From: CAWHXG01 sp963833235
GTDB lineage: Bacteria; Pseudomonadota; Alphaproteobacteria; Rhodobacterales; Rhodobacteraceae
Reading direction: 5' to 3'
DNA length: 64,000 nt
NCBI GenBank assembly: GCA_963833235.1
Contig: CAWHXG010000001.1
Coordinates: forward strand, 558,001-622,000
Shown: positions 9,401-16,637 of the stretch, in pieces
How positions within the stretch are numbered: the first letter of the stretch is position 1
Layout of the letters: each line of letters begins with the position of its first letter
Program-made: the position numbers and the translations under genes
The notes under the pieces: model-generated
Databases searched by the model: none
What the model was told of the DNA's origin: nothing
Seen by the model: only the letters and a program-made list of their open reading frames with translations

Positions 9401-11002
9401 GAAGTTCTGGCGGAAGAAATGGCTCAGTGGCCGGTACTTCTCGCTCAGGACAGCACTCGGCGTGTCGTCGCCCATCGAGGCGACCGTTTCCTTGCCGTCC
9501 TCCGCCATCGGCGCAAGGATGCTCTCCAGCTCCTCGATGGAATAGCCCGCCGCGATCTGCCGCCGCCGCAGCTCCGCCCCCTTGAACAGCGGCGCCTCGG
9601 TCATGCCGCTCAGCGCCGCGTCCAGCTCGTTGATCCGCCCGACCCAGTCGCCGAAGGGCTGGCTGCCCGCCAGCCGGTCCTTGATCTCCCGGTCGTGGAA
9701 AAGGCCGCCCTCTCCCATGTCGACCGCGATCATCTGCCCGGGGCCAAGCGCGCCCTTCTCCACCACCGATCCCTCGTCGACCGGCACCATGCCCGCCTCC
9801 GACCCCGCGATCAGCATCCCCTCGCCGGTCACCACGTAGCGCATCGGCCGCAGCCCGTTGCGGTCCAGCCCCGCGCAGACCCAGCGGCCGTCGGTCATCG
9901 CCAGCGCCGCCGGTCCGTCCCACGGCTCCATCACGCTGTTGCAGTAGGAATACATGTCGCGCCACGCCTCGGGCAGCTCCACCGCCTGCTTGCTCCAGCT
10001 TTCCGGCACCAGCATCGTCTTGGCCATCGGCGCGCTGCGCCCAGCCCGCACCAGCACCTCGAACACCGAATCCAGCGCCGCGCTATCGCTCGACCCCTGC
10101 GGGATGATCGGCTTGATGTCCTCCGCCAGGTCCCCGAACGCGCCCGACGCCATGCGGATCTCGTGGGACTTCATCCAGTTGGTGTTGCCCTTCAGCGTGT
10201 TGATCTCGCCGTTATGCGCCAGCATCCGGAAGGGCTGCGCCAGCCACCATTGCGGGAACGTGTTGGTGCTGTAGCGCTGGTGGTAGATCGCGAAGGCGCT
10301 CTCGAAGCGCGGGTCCTGCAGGTCGGGATAGAACTCCGCCACCTGCTCGGCCAGCATCATCCCCTTGTAGATCACGCTGCGGCAGCTCAACGAACAGATG
10401 TAGAGCTGCCCGACGCCCGCCGCCGCCGCGGCCTTCTCGATCCGCCGCCGGATCACGTAAAGCTCCCGCTCGAAGGTCTCCTCGTCCAGCCCCTTGGAAT
10501 TGCTGATCAGGATCTGCTCGATCTCGGGCCGCGTCGCGTTGGCCTTCTCGCCAAGGCAATCGATGTCCACCGGCACATGGCGCCAGCCGTAGATGTAGTG
10601 CCCCATCCGCAGGACTTCGCTCTCCACGATGGTCCGGCAGGTCTCCTGCGCCCCGAAATCCGTGCGCGGCAGGAACACCTGGCCAAGCGCCATCAGCTCG
10701 CCCGCGCGCGGCTCGTGGCCCGTCCGGCGGATCTGGTCGTGGAAGAACGGCACCGGGATCTGCACGTGGATGCCCGCGCCGTCGCCGGTCTTGCCGTCGG
10801 CATCCACGGCGCCGCGGTGCCAGATCGCCTTCAGCGCCCCGATCCCGGCCTCGACCACGGCGCGGCTCTTGCGCCCGTCGAGGCGCACCACCAGCCCCAC
10901 CCCGCACGAGGAATGCTCGTGCTCGGCCCGGTACATCCCGCGCGCTTCCAGATCGGCGCGGCGGGCGGCGTCCTGCGCGGCCCAGATGTCGTCGTAGATC
11001 AT
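6455..11002 (-). CDS. gltB: Glutamate synthase (NADPH) large subunit
   Basis: A 1515-residue GOGAT alpha subunit that makes two glutamates from glutamine and 2-oxoglutarate with the GltD subunit. A short propeptide precedes the class II amidotransferase nucleophile, Cys33 in EHEHSSCGVGLVV. The central and FMN domains follow (KPGEGGQLPG, SGHNGGTGASP), then the 3Fe-4S site CIMVRQCQSNTCPVGVC and the C-terminal GXGXG beta-helix. The start MIYDDIWAAQDAARR at 11002 overlaps the stop of the upstream GFA gene (ATGA), which decides it over the longer open frame. It is the last gene of the gltD-GFA-GFA-GFA-gltB operon. Confidence 0.97.
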   Translation of the reverse strand: MIYDDIWAAQDAARRADLEARGMYRAEHEHSSCGVGLVVRLDGRKSRAVVEAGIGALKAIWHRGAVDADGKTGDGAGIHVQIPVPFFHDQIRRTGHEPRAGELMALGQVFLPRTDFGAQETCRTIVESEVLRMGHYIYGWRHVPVDIDCLGEKANATRPEIEQILISNSKGLDEETFERELYVIRRRIEKAAAAAGVGQLYICSLSCRSVIYKGMMLAEQVAEFYPDLQDPRFESAFAIYHQRYSTNTFPQWWLAQPFRMLAHNGEINTLKGNTNWMKSHEIRMASGAFGDLAEDIKPIIPQGSSDSAALDSVFEVLVRAGRSAPMAKTMLVPESWSKQAVELPEAWRDMYSYCNSVMEPWDGPAALAMTDGRWVCAGLDRNGLRPMRYVVTGEGMLIAGSEAGMVPVDEGSVVEKGALGPGQMIAVDMGEGGLFHDREIKDRLAGSQPFGDWVGRINELDAALSGMTEAPLFKGAELRRRQIAAGYSIEELESILAPMAEDGKETVASMGDDTPSAVLSEKYRPLSHFFRQNFSQVTNPPIDSLREFRVMSLKTRFGNLKNVLDEDSSQTEILTLDSPFVGNAQFDELRRQFNAPMVEIDCTFAAGAKNSALRKGLTRIREEAEDAVRSGAGHIVLTDQHQGADRVAMPMILATSAVHSWLTRKGLRTFTSLNVRSAECVDPHYFAVLIGAGATVVNAYLAEDSIGDRIDRGLIDGNLTEAVARYRAAIDAGLLKIMAKMGISVVSSYRGGLNFEAVGLSRAMCAEYLPGMLSRISGIGVIGIQRKLEAVHRAGWLTGVGDNVGVLPIGGFYKARRSGETHAWEATSMHMMQAACTRSSFELWKQYSAKMRSRPPIHLRDLLDIKSLGKAIPLEEVESITSIRKRFVTPGMSLGALSPEAHKTLNIAMNRIGAKSDSGEGGEDPRHFQPEPNGDNASAKIKQVASGRFGVTAEYLNHCEELEIKVAQGAKPGEGGQLPGFKVTEMIAKLRHSTPGVMLISPPPHHDIYSIEDLAQLIYDLKQINPRAKVCVKLVAASGVGTIAAGVAKAKADVILISGHNGGTGASPATSIKYAGLPWEMGLTEAHQVLSMNNLRGRVTLRTDGGLRTGRDVVIAALMGAEEYGIGTAALIAMGCIMVRQCQSNTCPVGVCTQDEALRGKFVGTAEKVVNLITFYAQEVREIMASMGVRNLDEIIGRADLLSQVSRGSAHLDDLDLNPLLITVDGAKNARYDRTRPRNAVLDTLDAEIARDAARFLEDGEKMQLSYAVQNTWRSVGTRVSSLIVKRFGMNNQLQPDHLTVKLTGSAGQSLGAFAAPGLRLEVSGDANDYVGKGLSGGTVVVRPPQVSPLVAHENTIIGNTVLYGATDGYLFAAGRAGERFAVRNSGARTVIEGCGSNGCEYMTGGVAVILGRIGANFGAGMTGGMAYLHDPDGVAEPMMNMETLVTCPVREPHWEAELRGLVERHLAETGSRRAADLLQHWDIERAHFLQVCPKEMLGRLSHPLGVEERAIPAE

Positions 11003-11425
11003 CGCTCGTCCTCCACGAAAAGGTGCTCGCGTTCGTACTCCGCGCCAGTGCGGCGCCGATGGTCGCCCGGCAGCGCCGCATAGGCCGGCGCCCGGTCGAC
11101 GTAGCTCTCGCTGCGGATGGGCCAATCCTTGGTCTCGGCGAAGAGGCCCGGCATCAGCTCATAGGCGCGCATTGCCGCCCTCCGCCGTCTCGCGGAACCA
11201 CAGATGGCTGCCGCAGCGGGGGCAGAACGCCCGCTCCGCGAAGTCCGACGAGGCGAAGCGCGCCACCTCGCCCTGCACCGTCACGGCGTCGGGCCGGGCG
11301 GTGACCACCATGAACGCCCCGCCCGACCAGCGCTGGCACATGCCGCAATGGCACACGCCCACGTCCGCGCTCGCCGTCTCGCCCACGTCGATCCCGACCG
11401 CCCCGCACAGGCAGCGGCCCTTCAT
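10999..11425 (-). pseudogene. GFA-family protein 1 (apparent +1 frameshift)
   Basis: Glutathione-dependent formaldehyde-activating (GFA) type zinc protein. It begins MKGRCLCGAVGIDVG, then CHCGMCQRWSGGAF and FCPRCGSHLWFRETAEGG, the family's zinc-binding cysteines. The frame then stops near 11159. The conserved C-terminus (YELMPGLFAETKDW through the last residues VEDER) continues one base later in another frame to a TGA at 10999 that overlaps gltB's ATG. The total of 427 bases equals 142 codons plus one base, which fits a single extra base near 11160-11170. Either a recent frameshift or a sequence error. Its ATG overlaps the stop of the next upstream GFA gene. Confidence 0.75.
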
Positions 11426-11868
11426 GCGGGGTCGTCCGGGGCCTGCACCATCGCCAGGATGTCGGCCTCGGTCATCGTGTGGCGCGTCCCCGCGAAGGCA
11501 TGGCTGGCGGGCTTGTGGTCGATATATACTTCCGTGTCGAAGCTCAGGCCCCCCATGTCGTCGAGGCTGCCGACGCTCAGGCTCATCATCCCCTGCATCG
11601 GGCCGGGCGCGGTCAGCCTCCAGTAAAGGCTCGATCCGCAGGTCTCGCAAAAGGCCCGCTCCGCCCAGTCCGAGCTCTTGTAGCTGCGGATACGGTCGGC
11701 GCCAGCGAAGGCGATCTTCTCGGCCGTGGTCTGCACGCCCATCTCGATGCCGCCCGACCAGCGCCGGCACATGGCGCAATGGCAGGCGCCGTAGGCCGTG
11801 GGCGCCTCCGTCAACGTGTAGCGCACCGCGCCGCACAGGCATCCGCCCGTCGTCCCCGCCATGGTCAT
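11422..11868 (-). CDS. GFA-family (Gfa-like) zinc protein 2
   Basis: An intact protein of about 148 residues with the GFA/CENP-V fold. Zinc ligands are seen in GGCLCGAVRY, GACHCAMCRRWSGG and FCETCGSSLYW. The founding member was linked to S-hydroxymethylglutathione formation, but most homologues have no known activity. ATG at 11868 overlaps the stop of GFA 3 (ATGA). A second ATG at 11862 is better spaced from the GGGGAGG upstream, so the protein may be two residues shorter. Its stop overlaps the start of GFA 1 in the same way. It is the only one of the three GFA genes here with an unbroken frame. Confidence 0.85.
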   Translation of the reverse strand: MTMAGTTGGCLCGAVRYTLTEAPTAYGACHCAMCRRWSGGIEMGVQTTAEKIAFAGADRIRSYKSSDWAERAFCETCGSSLYWRLTAPGPMQGMMSLSVGSLDDMGGLSFDTEVYIDHKPASHAFAGTRHTMTEADILAMVQAPDDPA

Positions 11869-12400
11869 CCCTCCCCGTCGCCCGCTCCCGGGCGCATCAG
11901 ACGCTCGCCCGCTCCCGGGCGCATCATAGGCTCGCCCGCTCCCGGGCGCATCAGATGCTCGCCCGCATCCGTCGCCATGTCCGGCACATGCGCCGCCCCG
12001 GCCTCGTACTCCGCCTTCGTCACCCGCTCGTGCGATCCGGCCAGCGCATAGCCCGCCGGCGCCTGATCCGCATAGACCTCGCGCACCAGACGCCGCCCGG
12101 CCGCGTTCTCGAAAAGGCCCGGCGCCAGCTCGAAGGGCGCGCCCCGTCCGTGTCGCGGAACCAGACGTGAGCCCCGCAGACGTCGCACCAGGCCCGCTCG
12201 GCGAAACCCGACGAAGCATAGGTCTTCACCGGCCCGGTCACGGCCACATGCTCGGCCGCCGCGTCGAACCCCATGAAGACGCCGCCGCTCCAGCGCCGGC
12301 ACATGGCGCAATGGCAGGCCGAGATGCCCGTGTCCGGCGCGTCCACGGCCAAAACCACCCGCACGGCCCCGCAAAGGCACCGGCCATCGAGCGCGGTCAT
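11865..12400 (-). pseudogene. GFA-family protein 3 (apparent -1 frameshift, repeat tail)
   Basis: Third GFA-type gene. The N-terminal part begins MTALDGRCLCGAVRV, then SACHCAMCRRWSGGVF and WCDVCGAHVWFRDTDG. Near 12138-12150 the reading frame changes: the conserved continuation FELAPGLFENAAGRRL and YALAGSHERVTKAEYE is in another frame and ends at 11865. The 536-base span is one base short of whole codons, so one base appears to be missing. The C-terminus carries three copies of a 9-residue unit resembling GE-LMRPGA, encoded by a 27-bp tandem repeat that other GFA proteins lack. It lies 127 bases downstream of gltD. Confidence 0.72.
11880..11960. repeat. 27-bp tandem repeat, 3 copies
   Basis: Three head-to-tail 27-base units start at 11880, 11907 and 11934, each containing GCCCGCTCCCGGGCGCATCA and differing at only a few positions; part of a fourth follows from 11961. 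The length is a multiple of three, so the unit is translated on the minus strand as a 9-residue repeat in the GFA 3 tail. Copy number could vary by slippage. Confidence 0.9.
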
Positions 12401-12527
12401 CTCCCGCCCGCCAAGGTCAGCGCCGCTGACCCATTGCCGACTTGGCACGCAACACACCGCGCGCAGGGGTCCGACACATGGCCGACCGAACGCCGACACA
12501 AGGCCGACACTTCCAAACCGGCCGAAA

Positions 12528-13991
12528 TCACTCCGCCGCCACCGCCGCGGCGCCGGCGCCGAAGGCCTCCAGCATCGCGTCCGCCGCCTCCCGCCCATCG
12601 CGGATCGCCCACACCACAAGGCTCGCGCCGCGCACGATGTCGCCCACCGCATAGACCCCGTCCAGCGCCGTGGCATGGGTGCGGAAATCGGCCTTCACCG
12701 TGCCCCAGCGGGTCACTTCAAGGTCGGGCTCGTCCCACAGGGTCGGCAGGTCCTCGGGCTCGAAGCCCAGCGCCTTGATGACCAGATCGGCCTCTTCCAC
12801 GTAATCCGCGCCCTCGATCAGCTCGGGCACCTGCCGGCCCGTCGCATCGGGCGCGCCCAGCCGCATCTTCTGCACCATCACGCCCGTCACCGGGTCATCC
12901 GTCGCGCCGGAGGCCGCGCCACCGGAGATGAAGCCCTTCGGCGCCGAAAGCCAGACGAACTCCACGCCCTCCTCCTCGGCATTCGCCACCTCGCGCTGGC
13001 TGCCGGGCATGTTCGCCCGGTCCCGCCGGTAGAGGCACTTGACCGAGGTCGCACCCTGCCGCACCGCCGTGCGCACGCAATCCATCGCCGTGTCGCCGCC
13101 ACCGATCACCACGACGCGCTTGCCGTCGGCGTTCAGCTCGCCGCTGTCGAATTCCGGCACCGCGTCGCCAAAGCTCTTGCGGTTGCTCGTGGTCAGGAAG
13201 TCGATCGCCGCCACCACGCCGTCGGCCCCCACGCCAGGCGCCTGCAGATCGCGGGTCTTGTAGACGCCGGTGGCGATCAGCACAGCATCGTGTTTGCCGC
13301 GGATGGCGCTGAACGTGATGTCCTCGCCCACGTTGCAGTTCAGCACGAACTCGACGCCGCCCTCTTCCAGCTGCGCGACCCGCTTCATCACCACGTCCTT
13401 CTCCAGCTTGAAGCCGGGGATGCCGTAGGTCATCAACCCGCCGGCGCGGTCGTGGCGGTCGTAGACGGTCACCTGCACGCCGGCGCGGCGCAGGGCATCC
13501 GCCGCGGCCAGTCCGCCGGGGCCGCCGCCGATGATGCCGACGCTCTCCTCGCGCTCCATCATGGGCCGGATGGGCGGCACCCAGCCCTCCTCAAAGGCGG
13601 TGTCGGTGATGTATTTCTCCACCGCGCCGATGGTCACCGTGCCGTGGCCCGACTGCTCGATCACGCAGTTGCCCTCGCACAGCCGGTCCTGCGGGCAAAT
13701 GCGGCCGCAGATCTCGGGGAAGGTGTTGGTGGCCTGGCTCAGATCATAGGCCTCGCGCAGGCGACCCTCGGCGGTCAGCTTCAGCCAGTCGGGGATGTTG
13801 TTGTGCAGCGGGCAATGGCTCTGGCAATAGGGCACGCCGCACTGGCTGCACCGCCCGGCCTGCTCCGCCGCCTTCTGCGCGGCGTATTCGGCATATATTT
13901 CCCGAAAGTCGGTATTGCGTTGATCGGCGCCCCGTTTCGCGGGCATGTCACGCTCAACCGTCACGAACTTCAGCATCGCCTGCTTCGCCAT
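12528..13991 (-). CDS. gltD: Glutamate synthase small subunit
   Basis: A 487-residue GOGAT beta subunit that passes electrons from NADPH to GltB. An N-terminal double cluster domain reads CSQCGVPYCQSHCPLHNN and CGRICPQDRLCEGNCV. It is followed by the FAD site IGGGPGGLAAADALR and the NADPH site VVVIGGGDTAMDCVRTAV. The start MAKQAMLKFVT at 13991 is preceded by GGGAGG, 7 bases away; the open frame extends a few codons more but fits less well. It is the first gene of the leftward glt operon, whose promoter should lie in the 192-base gap to the divergent uppP. Confidence 0.96.
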   Translation of the reverse strand: MAKQAMLKFVTVERDMPAKRGADQRNTDFREIYAEYAAQKAAEQAGRCSQCGVPYCQSHCPLHNNIPDWLKLTAEGRLREAYDLSQATNTFPEICGRICPQDRLCEGNCVIEQSGHGTVTIGAVEKYITDTAFEEGWVPPIRPMMEREESVGIIGGGPGGLAAADALRRAGVQVTVYDRHDRAGGLMTYGIPGFKLEKDVVMKRVAQLEEGGVEFVLNCNVGEDITFSAIRGKHDAVLIATGVYKTRDLQAPGVGADGVVAAIDFLTTSNRKSFGDAVPEFDSGELNADGKRVVVIGGGDTAMDCVRTAVRQGATSVKCLYRRDRANMPGSQREVANAEEEGVEFVWLSAPKGFISGGAASGATDDPVTGVMVQKMRLGAPDATGRQVPELIEGADYVEEADLVIKALGFEPEDLPTLWDEPDLEVTRWGTVKADFRTHATALDGVYAVGDIVRGASLVVWAIRDGREAADAMLEAFGAGAAAVAAE

Positions 13992-14183
13992 CTCGCGCCC
14001 TCCCACCAAACCGAAAAACGCCTAAACCAGGATCGCGGCCATGAAAAGTCACACATGCTAACCCATTCCGGCAAATGTTGAGGGCGCAATAGGCATCGCG
14101 GCTCTGCCAAGGTCAAACAACGTCAGTATGAGTTACCCATATCGGGCTTGATGGCCCCCCTTGAAGCGTATCGGCACCCTGAA

Positions 14184-14987
14184 ATGACCCTCTTCAACCT
14201 GTTCCTGGTCGCAATCATCCAGGGAATCACCGAATTCCTGCCGATCTCCTCCTCCGGCCACCTGATTCTCCTGCCCCAGCTGACCGGCGCCGAGGATCAG
14301 GGTCTCGCCATCGACGTCGCCGTTCACGTCGGCACGCTCTTCGCCGTGCTGATCTACTTCCGCGCCGATGTCGCCATCGCGGCCGCAGGTACCCTGCGCC
14401 TGCTCCGCGGCCGCGTCGACACGCCAGGCGCCTTCCTTGCCCTCTGCCTCGTCGTCGCGACCATGCCGGTGGTCGTCGCGGGCCTCGCGCTGAAGCTCAG
14501 CGGGCTCGACGAGGCCATGCGCTCCACCGCCGTGATCGGGTGGACGATGCTGGTCTTCGGCCTCGTCCTCTACTGGGCCGACCAGACCGGCCCCATTACA
14601 CGCACGGCCGATGGGTGGACCCTGAAACATGCTCTGATCATGGGGCTTTGGCAGGTGCTCGCCCTGATCCCCGGTACCTCACGGTCGGGCATCGCCATTA
14701 CCGCCGCGCGGCAGCTGGGCTACGCGCGCGAGGATGGCGCGAAGCTGGCGATGCTCATGTCGATCCCCACCATCGCCATGGCCGGCCTGCTGCTGGGGGC
14801 CGAGGTGGCGGCCAATCCGCAGCCTGGCCTCTGGCACGATGCCGCCATCGGCGCGGCCTTCGCCTTCGTCGCGGCCCTGCTGGCACTGGCGCTGATGTTC
14901 CGGCTGCTGAACTCCGTCAGCTTCACGCCCTACGTGATCTACCGCGTGATCCTGGGGCTGATCCTGCTGGCGGTCGCCTACGGCTAG
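14184..14987 (+). CDS. uppP: Undecaprenyl-diphosphatase UppP (BacA type)
   Basis: A 267-residue integral membrane enzyme that recycles undecaprenyl pyrophosphate to the monophosphate carrier for cell-wall synthesis; overexpression gives bacitracin resistance in other bacteria. The two signature motifs are present: EFLPISSSGHL near the N-terminus and PGTSRSG near residue 170. There are about eight hydrophobic segments. The ATG at 14184 (MTLFNLFLVAIIQGITEF) gives the family's usual N-terminus; an in-frame ATG 12 codons upstream would add an unusual extension. The stop overlaps the stop of the convergent NDUFA9-like gene (CTAG, 14984-14987). Confidence 0.95.
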   Translation: MTLFNLFLVAIIQGITEFLPISSSGHLILLPQLTGAEDQGLAIDVAVHVGTLFAVLIYFRADVAIAAAGTLRLLRGRVDTPGAFLALCLVVATMPVVVAGLALKLSGLDEAMRSTAVIGWTMLVFGLVLYWADQTGPITRTADGWTLKHALIMGLWQVLALIPGTSRSGIAITAARQLGYAREDGAKLAMLMSIPTIAMAGLLLGAEVAANPQPGLWHDAAIGAAFAFVAALLALALMFRLLNSVSFTPYVIYRVILGLILLAVAYG

Positions 14988-15967
14988 CTTCGCAGATCGC
15001 GGGCCAATTCCTTGGCGGTGGCGTATTGCCCCGAGGGCCGGAAGCGCCACAGATAGTCGGACAGCACGGCCTCGGTCGCCACCGGATCGATCCCCAGATC
15101 CGACAGCCCCCTTGCGCCGTCGGACACCACATTGTCCTGCCGCAGGTTGATCACCTGATCCTCGGTCACGGCCGGATTGGCGATCACGCCCTTGGTCAGC
15201 TTCGGTAGATAATCCAGGACCTTGCCCATGCCCCGCGCCACCGGGAAGGGAATGTTCAGCACCACCCGCTTGCGGCGGATCACGCCCAGCATCTCTTGCA
15301 TCAACTCGGTGAAGGTGCGGATGTCCGGCCCGCCAAGCTCGTAGATGCCGGGCGCCGCCTTGCCGGTCACGCCCATCTCGGCAGCCTCGGCGACGTTGTC
15401 CACATACACGGGCTGGAAGCGGGTCTGCCCCCCAATTACCGGCAGCACGGGCGCCAGACGGGTCATCGCGGCGAACCGGTTGAAGAATTCGTCCTCCGCG
15501 CCGAACACGATCGAGGGCCGCAGGATCACCGCGTTCGGCTGATGCCGCAGCACCGCCGCCTCGCCCTCGCCCTTCGTGCGGGCATACCCACTCTTGCTGC
15601 CGGCATCCGCGCCGATGGCCGAGATCTGCACCATCCGCGAAATCCCCGCGTCCGCCGCCAACCGCGCGATCCGCTCCGCCCCTTCGGACTGGATCGCATC
15701 GAACGTCGCCTTGCCGCCTTCCGCCAGGATGCCGACGCAGTTGACCACCGCCTCCGCGCCGCCCAGCACGGACCGCACCGAATTGTCGTCGCGGATGTTG
15801 CAGAAGACCGGTTCGATCTGGCCCACCACGCCGTAGGTCTTCACGAAAAGCGCCTCGTTCGGCCGCCGCACCGCCACCCGCACGCGCCAACCGGCCTTGG
15901 CCATGCGCTGCACGATGTAGCGGCCGACGAAGCCCGAGCCTCCGAAGATCGTCACCAGATGGGACAT
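14984..15967 (-). CDS. NDUFA9-like NAD(P)-binding protein (atypical SDR)
   Basis: A 327-residue Rossmann-fold protein. The dinucleotide motif VTIFGGSGFVGRYIVQRM is at the N-terminus. NCVGIL and SAIGADAGSKSGYARTKG follow, with the active-site-type Tyr, then ILRPSIVFGAEDEFFNRF. This is the bacterial relative of the mitochondrial complex I accessory subunit NDUFA9, an atypical SDR that binds NADPH. The start at 15967 matches family length; the frame is open to 16081 without a good alternative. It is convergent with uppP. Confidence 0.9.
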   Translation of the reverse strand: MSHLVTIFGGSGFVGRYIVQRMAKAGWRVRVAVRRPNEALFVKTYGVVGQIEPVFCNIRDDNSVRSVLGGAEAVVNCVGILAEGGKATFDAIQSEGAERIARLAADAGISRMVQISAIGADAGSKSGYARTKGEGEAAVLRHQPNAVILRPSIVFGAEDEFFNRFAAMTRLAPVLPVIGGQTRFQPVYVDNVAEAAEMGVTGKAAPGIYELGGPDIRTFTELMQEMLGVIRRKRVVLNIPFPVARGMGKVLDYLPKLTKGVIANPAVTEDQVINLRQDNVVSDGARGLSDLGIDPVATEAVLSDYLWRFRPSGQYATAKELARDLRS

Positions 15968-16098
15968 GCCCGCCACCTTTCCGCCGAACCACCGCGCCGG
16001 CCTTTCGCCGCAGGGATATAGGCGCCTGCACGCCCGAACAAGGTGCGCCCCGTTGACACCGCCCGAACGGCCTTCTAACAAACCGCCTCACGACACCG

Positions 16099-16184
16099 GC
16101 CCAGGTGGCGGAATGGTAGACGCGCTAGCTTCAGGTGCTAGTATTCGCAAGGATGTGGAGGTTCGAGTCCTCTCCTGGGCACCA
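16099..16184 (+). tRNA. tRNA-Leu (anticodon CAG)
   Basis: A complete 86-nt class II tRNA. The acceptor stem GCCCAGG pairs with CCTGGGC, the CCA end is encoded, and the anticodon arm is CTAGC-TTCAGGT-GCTAG with anticodon CAG. The long variable arm and T loop (GTTCGAGTC) are normal. It marks the border between core chromosome on the left and the atypical polyol/IS region on the right. Confidence 0.96.
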
Positions 16185-16477
16185 AAGACTCTCGAAAAAC
16201 GACAGGAGCCCCCGGTTTCCTGGTGTTTTCGAATTTTACCCCCGAAAACTGCCACACAAAACGCTCCACACGGGGTCTTGGCGCGTTATGGACCCGTCGT
16301 GCTCCGAACGTCAGTCTCGGACCGGCGGCAGAGGCTCGCCAGTTTCCGTCATTTTTAAGCGATCCGTGATCCCTCCATCATCATTGATGGGAGCAGGCCA
16401 TGCAGGTCTCGATCGAAAAGCTCGAATAGCCCCGTTGGTCGTGGACGCTTTCTTCCCAATCTCAAGGCAAGAAGCCC
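16185..16477. other. Region downstream of tRNA-Leu, no gene seen
   Basis: About 290 bases with only short, unconvincing frames. No repeat of the tRNA-Leu 3' end was found further right, so an attachment site is not shown. The right part leads into an IS3-type fragment. Confidence 0.5.
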
Positions 16478-16590
16478 ATGATGGGCAGAAGCAGGTTCAA
16501 CGACGATTTCAGGCGAGATGCGGTCGCGCAGATCACCGAAAAAAAGCGAGAACCGGAGGCGTCCAAGAAACGCGGGGTTGTTCAGTTGGT
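16478..16590 (+). pseudogene. IS3-family transposase OrfA fragment
   Basis: The plus strand encodes RSRFNDDFRRDAVAQITEKK followed by a degraded stretch resembling EASKKRGV. This matches the helix-turn-helix start of IS3/IS2-type OrfA proteins (typically K-F-DEFKRDAV-I), but the rest of OrfA and all of OrfB are missing. The remnant lies between tRNA-Leu and the polyol cluster, which suggests transposon-driven rearrangement at this border. Confidence 0.6.
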
Positions 16591-16637
16591 ATGCGGATGT
16601 ATCGTCCACTGGTGCAGCCCCTTCCGCGGAATCTACG

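Noticed and set aside
11880..11966. CRISPR array
   Set aside because: Units are contiguous without unique spacers and are translated in frame; no cas genes nearby.
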